The notes below the pieces were generated by a model. It saw nothing but the letters and a program-made list of their open reading frames with translations, was not told the DNA's origin and searched no databases. The position numbers were made by a program, and so were the translations under genes. A DNA stretch of 64,000 nt from Beijerinckiaceae bacterium. Lineage in GTDB: Bacteria; Pseudomonadota; Alphaproteobacteria; Rhizobiales; Beijerinckiaceae. Below are positions 45,587 through 52,014 of this stretch, one piece after another. The stretch lies in assembly GCA_004564215.1 (NCBI GenBank), contig CP024846.1:1240001-1304000 (forward strand). The letters are read 5' to 3'. The stretch's first letter is position 1, and each line of letters begins with the position of its first letter.

Positions 45587-46642
45587 CTAGACCTCGCAGA
45601 ACGCGCTCACCTGCTCCGGCAAATCGGCGCCGAGCATTTCAAAGCCCGCGACGCGCAGAATCGCGCGCGCGGGGCTCATGGTGACGGCGAGCCGCGTATA
45701 GGGATTAAGGACCGGCGGCTTCAGCCATTCGAAACCGCCGCGCGACAAGGGCCCGTTCCAGCCTGCAAGCGCGTCATGCCGGTCGCGGCAGCGCGCGGCC
45801 GCCTCCGCCGGCGAGGAGGTGAGAAAGCGGCTGGCCGCAAGCCGCGCTTCCCACTTCGGGCGGCTCGGCATCCAATCATTGGCCGCGCTCGTCTCGTGCT
45901 CACGTGTCTCGAAACTATCCTCGGTTCGCTCGATCACGCAGCGCTCGCCCGGCGCGCAGCCGATCAGCGTATAGATCACCGGCCGTGCCACCGGCGTCTT
46001 TTCCAACGCGCTTTTCGCGGCGGCATAGGTTGGACAAGTCTCGAAGACTTGGCGCAGCAATTGATCGGGGGGCATGTGGCGAACATTGGCCCATGTATGA
46101 ACTGCATTGGCCGCAAGGTCGTAAAAGCGCAGCCACGGATGGCGGGTGCGGCGCCACATCGGCGCCTGGTTGACGCAAGCCGCGAACCGGCTCGGCGCCA
46201 TCGCTGTCAGGACGCCCGCATAGCCAGCCCAGGTGACGCTGAAATAGTCGCCCACGGGGGCGCTTGTGCGAACGACATCGGTATGGCGGCCGAGCCCCGG
46301 AAATGGCCAATCGAGCGTGCGTGCGAGCCAGGGCACGCCCTCTTCCTCGCGCGCGAGCGAGGTGCATCCCCATAGATACGAGCCGTTTAAAAACCAGACT
46401 CCCGGATAGCCGAGCATCGCCGCGATTTGCGCGATTTCCGGCACATAGGGCGAGCACGACCGGGTCAGCCAGCGGCGCGCTGCGCCATCCAACGCCGGCA
46501 GAAAGGGCGTGACCGCACGCGGAAAGACCGTGAGGCAGTCGTCGCGCAGAGCCCGCGCGCGATCGCGGCTAAGCTCCGCATGCCGGAGAGGCCCACCGTC
46601 GCCGACATCGATCATGGAAATAGCTGGCATGACGGCCCTCAT
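45587..46642 (-). CDS. Ntn-hydrolase-fold amidohydrolase (linear amide / acid-ceramidase-like)
   Basis: A protein of about 351 aa. GSYLWGCTSLAREEEGVPWLARTLDWPFPGLG (in pieces, residues about 87-120) resembles the Ntn cysteine hydrolases of the choloylglycine/acid-ceramidase clan, where Cys becomes the N-terminal nucleophile after self-cleavage. Later features fit: WAGYAGVLTAMAPSRFAACVNQAP and TLIGCAPGERCVIERTED. Here the nucleophile candidate is Cys of GCTSL. The start is uncertain: ATG at 46642, ATG at 46630, or TTG at 46690; no site has a good ribosome binding sequence. The transposon lies just upstream and may have displaced its promoter. Substrate unknown. Confidence 0.62.
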   Translation of the reverse strand: MRAVMPAISMIDVGDGGPLRHAELSRDRARALRDDCLTVFPRAVTPFLPALDGAARRWLTRSCSPYVPEIAQIAAMLGYPGVWFLNGSYLWGCTSLAREEEGVPWLARTLDWPFPGLGRHTDVVRTSAPVGDYFSVTWAGYAGVLTAMAPSRFAACVNQAPMWRRTRHPWLRFYDLAANAVHTWANVRHMPPDQLLRQVFETCPTYAAAKSALEKTPVARPVIYTLIGCAPGERCVIERTEDSFETREHETSAANDWMPSRPKWEARLAASRFLTSSPAEAAARCRDRHDALAGWNGPLSRGGFEWLKPPVLNPYTRLAVTMSPARAILRVAGFEMLGADLPEQVSAFCEV

Positions 46643-46793
46643 AAACCGCTCATCGAGGCGCTCGACGCATTTGGCAGCGCCAGCGAGCAATAGACCAAAA
46701 AAACGAAACTTAAAATTATACCCAACCTCACGCTTCCGCTTTATTTCGGCTTCATATCAAACCACGCATATGCCCGCAGCTTTGCACAGAGAG

Positions 46794-46801
46794 TATCAAT
46801 C
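46794..46801. other. Target-site duplication, left copy
   Basis: TATCAATC immediately outside the left inverted repeat, matched by 51813-51820. An 8-bp duplication is the size known for IS1595-family elements. Confidence 0.9.
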
Positions 46802-46824
46802 CGGCATTAGGTAGCAAACTCACC
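46802..46824 (+). repeat. Left terminal inverted repeat
   Basis: 23 bp, begins CGGCATTAGGTAGCAAAC and ends CTCACC; exact reverse complement of 51790-51812. Pairing stops abruptly after 23 bases. Confidence 0.95.
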
Positions 46825-46884
46825 TAAATTAATATTGTGAAAAATTGGGTTTCGGCCGACTTTGTTGGACAAGGTTGGCCACCT

Positions 46885-47322
46885 ATGTCCGAACCACAAA
46901 TCGTTAACACCCTTCGCACTAAGCGCGACGAACTAGAGCGCATTATCAGCTCTTACGAAAAGGCCACAACAGCCGCCCGCCGCGACCTGGCACACATCAA
47001 CGCAACGCTGGAATTGCTTGAAAGAGAAAGCCTGCCAAACGCCTATCCGTCGCGCCTATCAATCGCCCGTACATTCAAGCGCGGCGAACTTTTTGCATTA
47101 TGTCGGGCTGCGCTTGCCGAGACCCCAGAAGGCTTGGACACACGCGAACTGGCGCGGGCTGTGATCCGCGCCAGGGGCATGGATGAAAACGATACAGTCT
47201 TGCGTAAGGCAATCGGCTTTAGGATCGTTCAAGCCATGCTAAGGCAAGAAATGCGAGGCCTGATCACCGGGGCTGGGAAGCACAAAGGCGCAAGAGTATG
47301 GCGCTTTGGCAACATTGCTTGA
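46885..47322 (+). CDS. Transposon passenger: small coiled-coil protein
   Basis: A 145-aa protein. The first 60 residues are a predicted coiled coil (RTKRDELERIISSYEKATTA, then ARRDLAHINATLELLERE); the second half looks like a small winged-helix domain (RGELFALCRAALAETPEGLD, then ELARAVIRARGM). Proteins of this design recur beside IS1595-type transposases in Hyphomicrobiales, but their function is unknown; a transposition accessory or target-choice role is only a guess. The ATG at 46885 (MSEPQIVNTLR) fits relatives better than the GTG at 46837. Confidence 0.72.
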   Translation: MSEPQIVNTLRTKRDELERIISSYEKATTAARRDLAHINATLELLERESLPNAYPSRLSIARTFKRGELFALCRAALAETPEGLDTRELARAVIRARGMDENDTVLRKAIGFRIVQAMLRQEMRGLITGAGKHKGARVWRFGNIA

Positions 47323-47330
47323 TGTAACAA

Positions 47331-47355
47331 ACATTTAAGCATAAAACTTAAATGT
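47331..47355. promoter_or_regulatory. Perfect 9-bp inverted repeat before the methyltransferase gene
   Basis: ACATTTAAG, 7-base spacer, CTTAAATGT, then ACTTTT. It lies between the coiled-coil gene and the methyltransferase and could be a weak terminator or an operator. Confidence 0.45.
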
Positions 47356-47399
47356 ACTTTTCAACTTGCGGCATGAAAATGAACGCGGGGTGATTTGCC

Positions 47400-49145
47400 A
47401 TGAACAAATTATACTTCGGCGATTGCATTGATTGGCTTGAAAAAATTACTTCAGCCAGCATCGATATGATCTATTTAGATCCGCCTTTTAACTCCCAAGC
47501 ATCTTACAATATTTTATATAAATCGCCGCACGGCGATCTAAATGCGCAATATCAGTCCTTTGCGGACTCATGGCGTTGGGGAACGCCGACGGACATTGCC
47601 TTTTCGCGGATTATGACAAGCGGGTCACCGGCAGCGGGAATTATCTCATCATTTCGAAATTATATGCAGACGAGCGACCTAATGGCCTATCTCGTCATGA
47701 TGACCGTGCGACTGATCGAAATGCGGCGCGTACTTAAGCCGACCGGTTCACTCTTTCTTCATTGCGATGCGAGTGCTGGTCATTATCTCAAGATCATTCT
47801 CGATTCCATTTTTGGACCGACCGCATTTAGAAATGAGATCATCTGGCGCCGTTCAATGGGTAAGTCATTGATGACAAAGCGGCTGCCGACGAATCACGAT
47901 GTCATTCTTTTCTATGCTTATGGTGAGAACTTTTGGAACGAAGAAGGTGCCTTTCTACCCTATGATGAGAGTAATCTCACTGACAAGACAGCCGAAAAAT
48001 ATACTACGCGAGATGCAGATGGACGACTCTATCAACTCACCAGTTTGATAAATCCAAACTCTGACCGTCCTAATTTGACTTACGAATTTTTAGGGGTAAC
48101 GCGAGTTTGGAGATGGACGCGCGAGCGTATGCAGGAGGCTTACGAACAGGGCCTCGTAATCCAAAGCGCGCCAGGGCGCGTCCCAAGATTTAAAAGATAT
48201 CTTGATGAGCAACGAGGGCTTCCGGTTGATGATGTCTGGACCGACATTCCGCCATTAAACTCACAAGCCGCAGAGCGCCTTGGATATCAAACGCAAAAAC
48301 CGTTAGCTCTTCTGGAACGGATCATCAAACTTGCAACATCTCCCGGTGACACAATCCTAGATCCATTTTGTGGGTGCGGGACAGCAATCGAGGCAGCACA
48401 TAAACTTGATCGTAAATGGATCGGAATCGATATAACCGCCCTTGCTATCGATGTAGTTGAAAGACGACTTTCTCGTCTTAATTTGAGGCGTGGCGTTCAG
48501 TATGAAGTAGAAGGGATTCCGCTTGATTTAGCTGGCGCTCACCGTCTTTTCGAGACAGATGAGCACCAGTTCCAGCTTTGGGCCATCACGCTTGTTGATG
48601 GACAGCCGCGAGAGGGTGGAAAGAAAGGCGCAGATAAGGGAGTAGATGGTTGGATTTACTTCCAAGATGATGCGCGAACAATTGGTAACGGAATTATCTC
48701 GGTCAAGGGGGGTAAAAACATTCACGCGGAACATATCCGTGAGCTTTATGGCGCAATGGAATCACACCATGCAAAGCTCGGCATTTTTATCTGCCTGCAC
48801 AAACCTACATCAAAAATGATTGAAGCTGCGCGGTCGGCTGAATCAATTGAGGCGGGCGGTAAGATGCGACCTCGGATTCAAATTAGAACTATTGAAGAGC
48901 TATTTCGCGGTCGTAAACCAGAACTTCCTCCGGTCTATGACATCATATCAGCTGCCGCCGCTTCTCGTAGATTCTCTCAAAAGAAGCCGACCCTGCCGCC
49001 GACGCCGCAGGAACTTAGAAAAGCTCCTCAGTTCAAACTACCGATCTCTGGCGGTCGGAAGGGAGATGCACAAAAGCATCTCCCTTTGGATGAGCCAGTG
49101 CTTATCCCGCCGGGGATGACAGCTAAGGAGAGGAAGCATCGCTAG
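47400..49145 (+). CDS. Beta-class DNA methyltransferase fused to an Mrr-like nuclease domain
   Basis: A 581-aa protein. Motif IV (DMIYLDPPFNS, residues about 22-32) comes first and the SAM motif I (ILDPFCGCGTAIEA, from about residue 319) comes last, the beta-class order of N6-adenine or N4-cytosine methylases; the target-recognition region lies between. The C-terminal 180 residues contain KGADKGVDGWIYF near 411 and GIISVKGGKN near 433, the Asp and Lys of a PD-(D/E)xK (Mrr/restriction) core, with Ser in place of the usual Glu/Gln before Val-Lys. It may therefore be a modification enzyme with a weak or altered nuclease. Stop codon overlaps the convergent transposase stop by 4 bases. Codon use is AT-richer than the host core. 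Confidence 0.88.
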   Translation: MNKLYFGDCIDWLEKITSASIDMIYLDPPFNSQASYNILYKSPHGDLNAQYQSFADSWRWGTPTDIAFSRIMTSGSPAAGIISSFRNYMQTSDLMAYLVMMTVRLIEMRRVLKPTGSLFLHCDASAGHYLKIILDSIFGPTAFRNEIIWRRSMGKSLMTKRLPTNHDVILFYAYGENFWNEEGAFLPYDESNLTDKTAEKYTTRDADGRLYQLTSLINPNSDRPNLTYEFLGVTRVWRWTRERMQEAYEQGLVIQSAPGRVPRFKRYLDEQRGLPVDDVWTDIPPLNSQAAERLGYQTQKPLALLERIIKLATSPGDTILDPFCGCGTAIEAAHKLDRKWIGIDITALAIDVVERRLSRLNLRRGVQYEVEGIPLDLAGAHRLFETDEHQFQLWAITLVDGQPREGGKKGADKGVDGWIYFQDDARTIGNGIISVKGGKNIHAEHIRELYGAMESHHAKLGIFICLHKPTSKMIEAARSAESIEAGGKMRPRIQIRTIEELFRGRKPELPPVYDIISAAAASRRFSQKKPTLPPTPQELRKAPQFKLPISGGRKGDAQKHLPLDEPVLIPPGMTAKERKHR

Positions 49146-50104
49146 GCTTGCGCCCTTTGCCAATAACCCTTCCATTGCCGCGATACGGGATGAGATAGCG
49201 CAGCATTCGTCGCCATGAGGTACTGCTCGCCATTGCTGGCGCGACGGTTGTTTTCACGCCACGCCATTTCCGAGGCATAAGCACCAAGATAGCGCCCGCT
49301 GATATGGTGATGCGTGCCGATTTCCGCGCGACGAAGGCGAGAGAAGAAACTTTCCGCCTGATTGGTGCAGGCATCGCCATCTGAATAGCATTCTTCATGA
49401 TTGATGCGCTTCGTAAGGAAGCGCTCGTGCAGAATATCCCAGTGCCGCGCCTCGTCGGCATGGAGGATGGCATTGCCATCAACGCGTTCGGCGATAGTCT
49501 GAATAGATTGAGCTTCGGAACGGAAAACAAAGGGAAGTGTAATCCCGCCTCGCTCGCGCATGATCACCACGACGCGGCGCTTGCCGGTCTGATTTTCTAG
49601 CAAGCGCCGATCGCGGCGGTTCTCTTTCCAATTGGTTGGCTTCACGTAACCGCCATAATAGGCCCCGTCGATCTCGACTTCGCCAGAAACGGTTTCGTCT
49701 TTCATTTCATCCGCAAGAGCTTCGCGGATTTTATGAGCCAGGACGAAAGCCGTCTTGTACTGGCAATCAAGATCGCGCGAGAGCTGCAAGGCGCTATGGC
49801 CTTTTGCGCCGTTCATAAAGATCGCGATGGCAAGGAGAATGTCGCGGATAGGCATCTTGCGGCTGGCGAAAATGGTGCCGGACGTGACCGAGAATTGGTG
49901 CGAACAAGCCTTGCACTTCCAGAGCTTGCGGGTCTCGTATTTGTAGATGGCACCGCATTGGCAGCGCGGGCATGCCGGCTGGCCATCGGTATCGGCCCAG
50001 CGGATTAGCCGGAAGGCCTCATGGGCTTCCTGATCCGACATGCGGGCGACTTTCGCTAGGCTTAGCGAATGCGCCGCAGTGGAAAGGAGGAAGTGCTGAG
50101 ACAT
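49142..50104 (-). CDS. IS1595-family (ISXO2-like) transposase
   Basis: A 320-aa DDE enzyme. An N-terminal zinc ribbon (Cys45, Cys48, Cys64, Cys67 in ACPRCQC and WKCKAC) binds DNA ends. The catalytic core follows: EIDGAYYGG (Asp146), HADEARHWDILH (Asp217) and TNQAESFFSRLRR (Asn248 in the position used instead of Glu in this family), then the WRENNRR lysine/arginine helix. No frameshift or stop, so it looks active. It converges with the methyltransferase and is divergent from the XRE gene, sharing an operator-like region with it. Confidence 0.95.
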   Translation of the reverse strand: MSQHFLLSTAAHSLSLAKVARMSDQEAHEAFRLIRWADTDGQPACPRCQCGAIYKYETRKLWKCKACSHQFSVTSGTIFASRKMPIRDILLAIAIFMNGAKGHSALQLSRDLDCQYKTAFVLAHKIREALADEMKDETVSGEVEIDGAYYGGYVKPTNWKENRRDRRLLENQTGKRRVVVIMRERGGITLPFVFRSEAQSIQTIAERVDGNAILHADEARHWDILHERFLTKRINHEECYSDGDACTNQAESFFSRLRRAEIGTHHHISGRYLGAYASEMAWRENNRRASNGEQYLMATNAALSHPVSRQWKGYWQRAQA

Positions 50105-50109
50105 TTGAA

Positions 50110-50130
50110 CGCCAACGATTTCCGTTGACG
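50110..50130. promoter_or_regulatory. Operator-like palindrome 1 (transposase/XRE)
   Basis: CGCCAACG, 5 bases, CGTTGACG: an inverted repeat with one mismatch, 6 bp upstream of the transposase start. It shares the CGTTGAC half-site with palindrome 2. Confidence 0.6.
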
Positions 50131-50156
50131 TTATTGATAAGCGTTGACAGCGTTGG

Positions 50157-50177
50157 CGTCAACCAAAATCGTTGACG
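50157..50177. promoter_or_regulatory. Operator-like palindrome 2 (transposase/XRE)
   Basis: CGTCAAC, 7 bases, GTTGACG: perfect inverted repeat 29 bp before the XRE start. Additional CGTTGAC half-site at 50142 and CGTTGGC at 50151 give an array of sites in the 102-bp divergent region. A TTGACA hexamer at 50144-50149 lies between them. Confidence 0.65.
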
Positions 50178-50206
50178 TTCGCGTTTTTTCTTCGTATCAC
50201 CGTCAC

Positions 50207-50440
50207 ATGTCACCGGAACAATGTCGAGCGGCACGGGCATGGCTGGGGTTATCGCAAGACGGTCTTGCCACCGCCGCGTGCGTCGCGAACTCGACCGTTC
50301 GAGATTTCGAGGCTGGGCGTCGCGTTCCGATCGCGAATAATCTAACGGCAATTCAAGCTGCGCTGGAGGCGAAAGGAATCGCTTTCGTTGATAGCGGCGA
50401 GACATATGGGATCACCTACGCCAAGCCGAAAAAAGACTAA
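50207..50440 (+). CDS. XRE-family HTH regulator carried by the transposon
   Basis: A 77-aa protein that is almost only a Cro/CI-type helix-turn-helix: [20 protein letters not shown], then [20 protein letters not shown], then an [13 protein letters not shown] helix. The ATG at 50207 is preferred over an upstream GTG-type extension of 21 residues that would run through the palindromes. Its position next to two matching palindromes suggests that it represses itself and the divergent transposase, and perhaps the methyltransferase, in the manner of restriction-modification controller proteins. Confidence 0.82.
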   Translation: MSPEQCRAARAWLGLSQDGLATAACVANSTVRDFEAGRRVPIANNLTAIQAALEAKGIAFVDSGETYGITYAKPKKD

Positions 50441-50778
50441 GCGCCCTGGACGGATTCCACCGATTTTGTTACAAAAGTCGATGGACTAGGAGGGGATTGG
50501 ACCCTCGGGAGCAACCGTGGATAGGGGAGCCCCGTCACCAGACCTAGCCCGTTGAAACAGGCGAGCTAACACGCCTGTTCCGTCTTGTTGGCCAATATAG
50601 GCCGCCACTTCTTCCTTCGCGGGGCAGAGATGGCGGCCTTTGCTTTATCTAGGCTTCGACAACGTCGGTCGCCGCGCCGAAGCTCTAACTCTTGTCATCG
50701 CAACCTCCAACACCAGCGGACAGTATTGCTGTTTTTGGATTGCGTCAATATGCTTATCCAAAAATCTCATCAAATGAT

Positions 50779-50807
50779 TTGACAATGTGGATAGTATGAC
50801 CTATAAG
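50779..50807 (+). promoter_or_regulatory. Strong sigma-70 promoter for the wHTH-like passenger gene
   Basis: TTGACA (50779-50784), 17 bases, TATAAG (50802-50807): a perfect -35 and a 5-of-6 -10 with ideal spacing, ending 40 bp before the start codon. Confidence 0.75.
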
Positions 50808-50847
50808 AGGATAGCGGCAATCCATTTGAGCGAATGGAGCTATCCTC
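50807..50847 (+). promoter_or_regulatory. Nested palindrome covering the start-site region
   Basis: GAGGATAG (50807-50814) pairs with CTATCCTC (50840-50847), enclosing TCCATT/AATGGA (50821-50838). It spans from the -10 box to the base before the ATG. It could be a repressor site or, if transcription starts early enough, a hairpin hiding the ribosome binding site (GGAG at 50836-50839). Confidence 0.6.
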
Positions 50848-51648
50848 ATGGCTGGCGAAACTGTATCCATTTCCGAGGCTGCGGCCTCGAAGTCCGAAGA
50901 CGATAAGCAGACTAGGCAGCGTTCAACGATCGCCTTCCCTTATGAAGATCTCGATTCGTCGATAAAACTTGTCGAGGCTATCCACGGAAATGCGGGGCTT
51001 GGAGACTGTGGCGACGATCAATTGGCGGCATGGTCCGGCCAAAGCCCTAAGAGCAGCGGCTTTCGCATCCAAATCGCGGCTGCGCGGCTGTTTGGGCTGA
51101 TTGATTCCGAAGGCGGCCATTACAAGCTCACGCAACTCGGCGCATCCGTTATGGACCCGGCACAGGCGCGAACGGCAAAGGCGCAGGCGTTTTTGAATGT
51201 TCCCTTATTCAAGGCCATTTTTGAAAAGTACAAGGGCAGCGTTTTGCCATCGCAGGCTTCGGCTTTGGAGCGTGAAATCGTTGGCCTCGGGGTTTCAGAT
51301 AAAGTTAAAGACCGGGCGCGGGTAAAGTTCGAAAAGTCAGCAGAACAGGCCGCGTTTTTTGAGCATGGGAAAAATCGATTGGTGATGCCCGCCGTGGCGA
51401 CTGGCGTTGAAGTTTCTCCGCCGCCGCCGCCAAAGGTCGAAAAGAACGGTGGGGGTGACGGGGGCGACAATCTGGATCTTGATCCGCTGCTTATCGAACT
51501 CCTAAAGAAAATTCCTGCTGCTGATGCGGGCTGGCCCGCGCCACAACGCCTTCGCTGGTTCCGGACCTTCGCAATGAACGTGTCTCAAATTTATGACGAC
51601 GATTCCAGCCCAGTTGAATTGGACATTAAAATTTTATCCGAGGGCTAA
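50848..51648 (+). CDS. Transposon passenger: winged-helix-like protein of unknown function
   Basis: A 266-aa protein. Residues 25-120 look like a winged-helix domain (PYEDLDSSIKLVEAIHGNAG; FRIQIAAARLFGLIDSEGGH; KLTQLGASVMDP), then a helical region, a Pro-rich linker (SPPPPPKVEKNGGG near 190-205) and a short C-terminal domain rich in acidic residues (LDPLLIELLKKIP; WPAPQRLRWFRTFAMNVSQIY). I do not recognise a named family, though it resembles small adaptor or accessory proteins found with restriction systems. Strong promoter and nested palindrome immediately upstream. Last gene before the right end. Confidence 0.7.
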   Translation: MAGETVSISEAAASKSEDDKQTRQRSTIAFPYEDLDSSIKLVEAIHGNAGLGDCGDDQLAAWSGQSPKSSGFRIQIAAARLFGLIDSEGGHYKLTQLGASVMDPAQARTAKAQAFLNVPLFKAIFEKYKGSVLPSQASALEREIVGLGVSDKVKDRARVKFEKSAEQAAFFEHGKNRLVMPAVATGVEVSPPPPPKVEKNGGGDGGDNLDLDPLLIELLKKIPAADAGWPAPQRLRWFRTFAMNVSQIYDDDSSPVELDIKILSEG

Positions 51649-51696
51649 CGAAGGTCATTGCTCGACGATTGCGTCACAGCCCAAAAAGGAGAGGGG

Positions 51697-51714
51697 GCGA
51701 CTGCAAGCAGTCGC
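51697..51714 (+). terminator. 8-bp hairpin after the last passenger gene
   Basis: GCGACTGC, AA, GCAGTCGC, 48 bp after the stop of the wHTH-like gene. No T-run follows, so it is a possible terminator or mRNA end protector. Confidence 0.4.
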
Positions 51715-51789
51715 TACCAACGGTCATACGCACTAATTTTGGGAGCGGCACGCCGTTCGGTCAAGGGGCGCCGTTCATTTCCCAACAAT

Positions 51790-51812
51790 GGTGAGTTTGC
51801 TACCTAATGCCG
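51790..51812 (-). repeat. Right terminal inverted repeat
   Basis: 23 bp, GGTGAGTTTGCTACCTAATG followed by CCG; exact reverse complement of 46802-46824. Confidence 0.95.
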
Positions 51813-51820
51813 TATCAATC
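51813..51820. other. Target-site duplication, right copy
   Basis: TATCAATC, identical to 46794-46801. Its last three bases form the left end of the 40-bp parS palindrome. Confidence 0.9.
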
Positions 51821-51857
51821 GTACCAAAATGTTTCACGTGAAACATTTTGGTACGAT
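51818..51857. other. parS chromosome-partition site within a 40-bp perfect palindrome
   Basis: TGTTTCACGTGAAACA at 51830-51845 is a perfect match to the consensus ParB-binding parS sequence conserved across bacterial chromosomes. The symmetry extends without a mismatch for 12 bases on each side (ATCGTACCAAAA and its complement) to 40 bp in all. ParB loads here, spreads and works with ParA to segregate origins. parS sites cluster near the chromosomal origin; parA and parB are not in the window. The transposon inserted directly at its left edge, so the palindrome was split from its former left neighbour but not damaged. Confidence 0.93.
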
Positions 51858-52014
51858 AGGCAAAGATGCGGACCCGCCAATTTTGGCGCGGAGCTCCTTG
51901 GATGCGAGGCTTGTGGCGGCAAGCAACGCGGACTAAACCTTCGCCCGCAGCGAACGGACGTCAATGCGGCGCGCGAAGCCTTTTCGAACCGGCTCGGCGG
52001 GAGATATCGAAGCC

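Larger units (their letters stand above)
50441..50847. other. Gap inside transposon between XRE gene and wHTH-like gene
   Basis: 407 bp. Contains a hairpin AACAGGCG-8-CGCCTGTT (50556-50579) without a T-run, possibly a terminator for the XRE gene, then an AT-rich promoter stretch described separately. No gene seen. Confidence 0.5.
46802..51812. mobile_element. Complete IS1595-type transposon with passenger genes, 5,011 bp
   Basis: Bounded by perfect 23-bp terminal inverted repeats starting CGGCATTAGGTAGCAAACTC (46802-46824 and 51790-51812) and flanked by the 8-bp direct repeat TATCAATC. Inside are an IS1595/ISXO2-type DDE transposase and four passenger genes: a coiled-coil protein, a DNA methyltransferase-nuclease fusion, an XRE regulator and a wHTH-like protein. 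Intact ends, intact transposase and a perfect duplication point to a recent insertion. The simple IS of this family is around 1 kb, so about 4 kb is cargo. Passenger genes are known in IS1595 relatives; this set I cannot match to a named element. Confidence 0.93.
51649..52014. other. Right transposon end, parS and promoter region
   Basis: 366 bp without a gene. It contains the hairpin GCGACTGC-AA-GCAGTCGC (51697-51714), the right inverted repeat, the duplication and the parS palindrome, each listed separately. Confidence 0.6.

Noticed and set aside
50144..50206. N-terminal extension of the XRE protein
   Set aside because: It would translate the operator-like palindrome and does not belong to the HTH fold; the ATG at 50207 fits the family.
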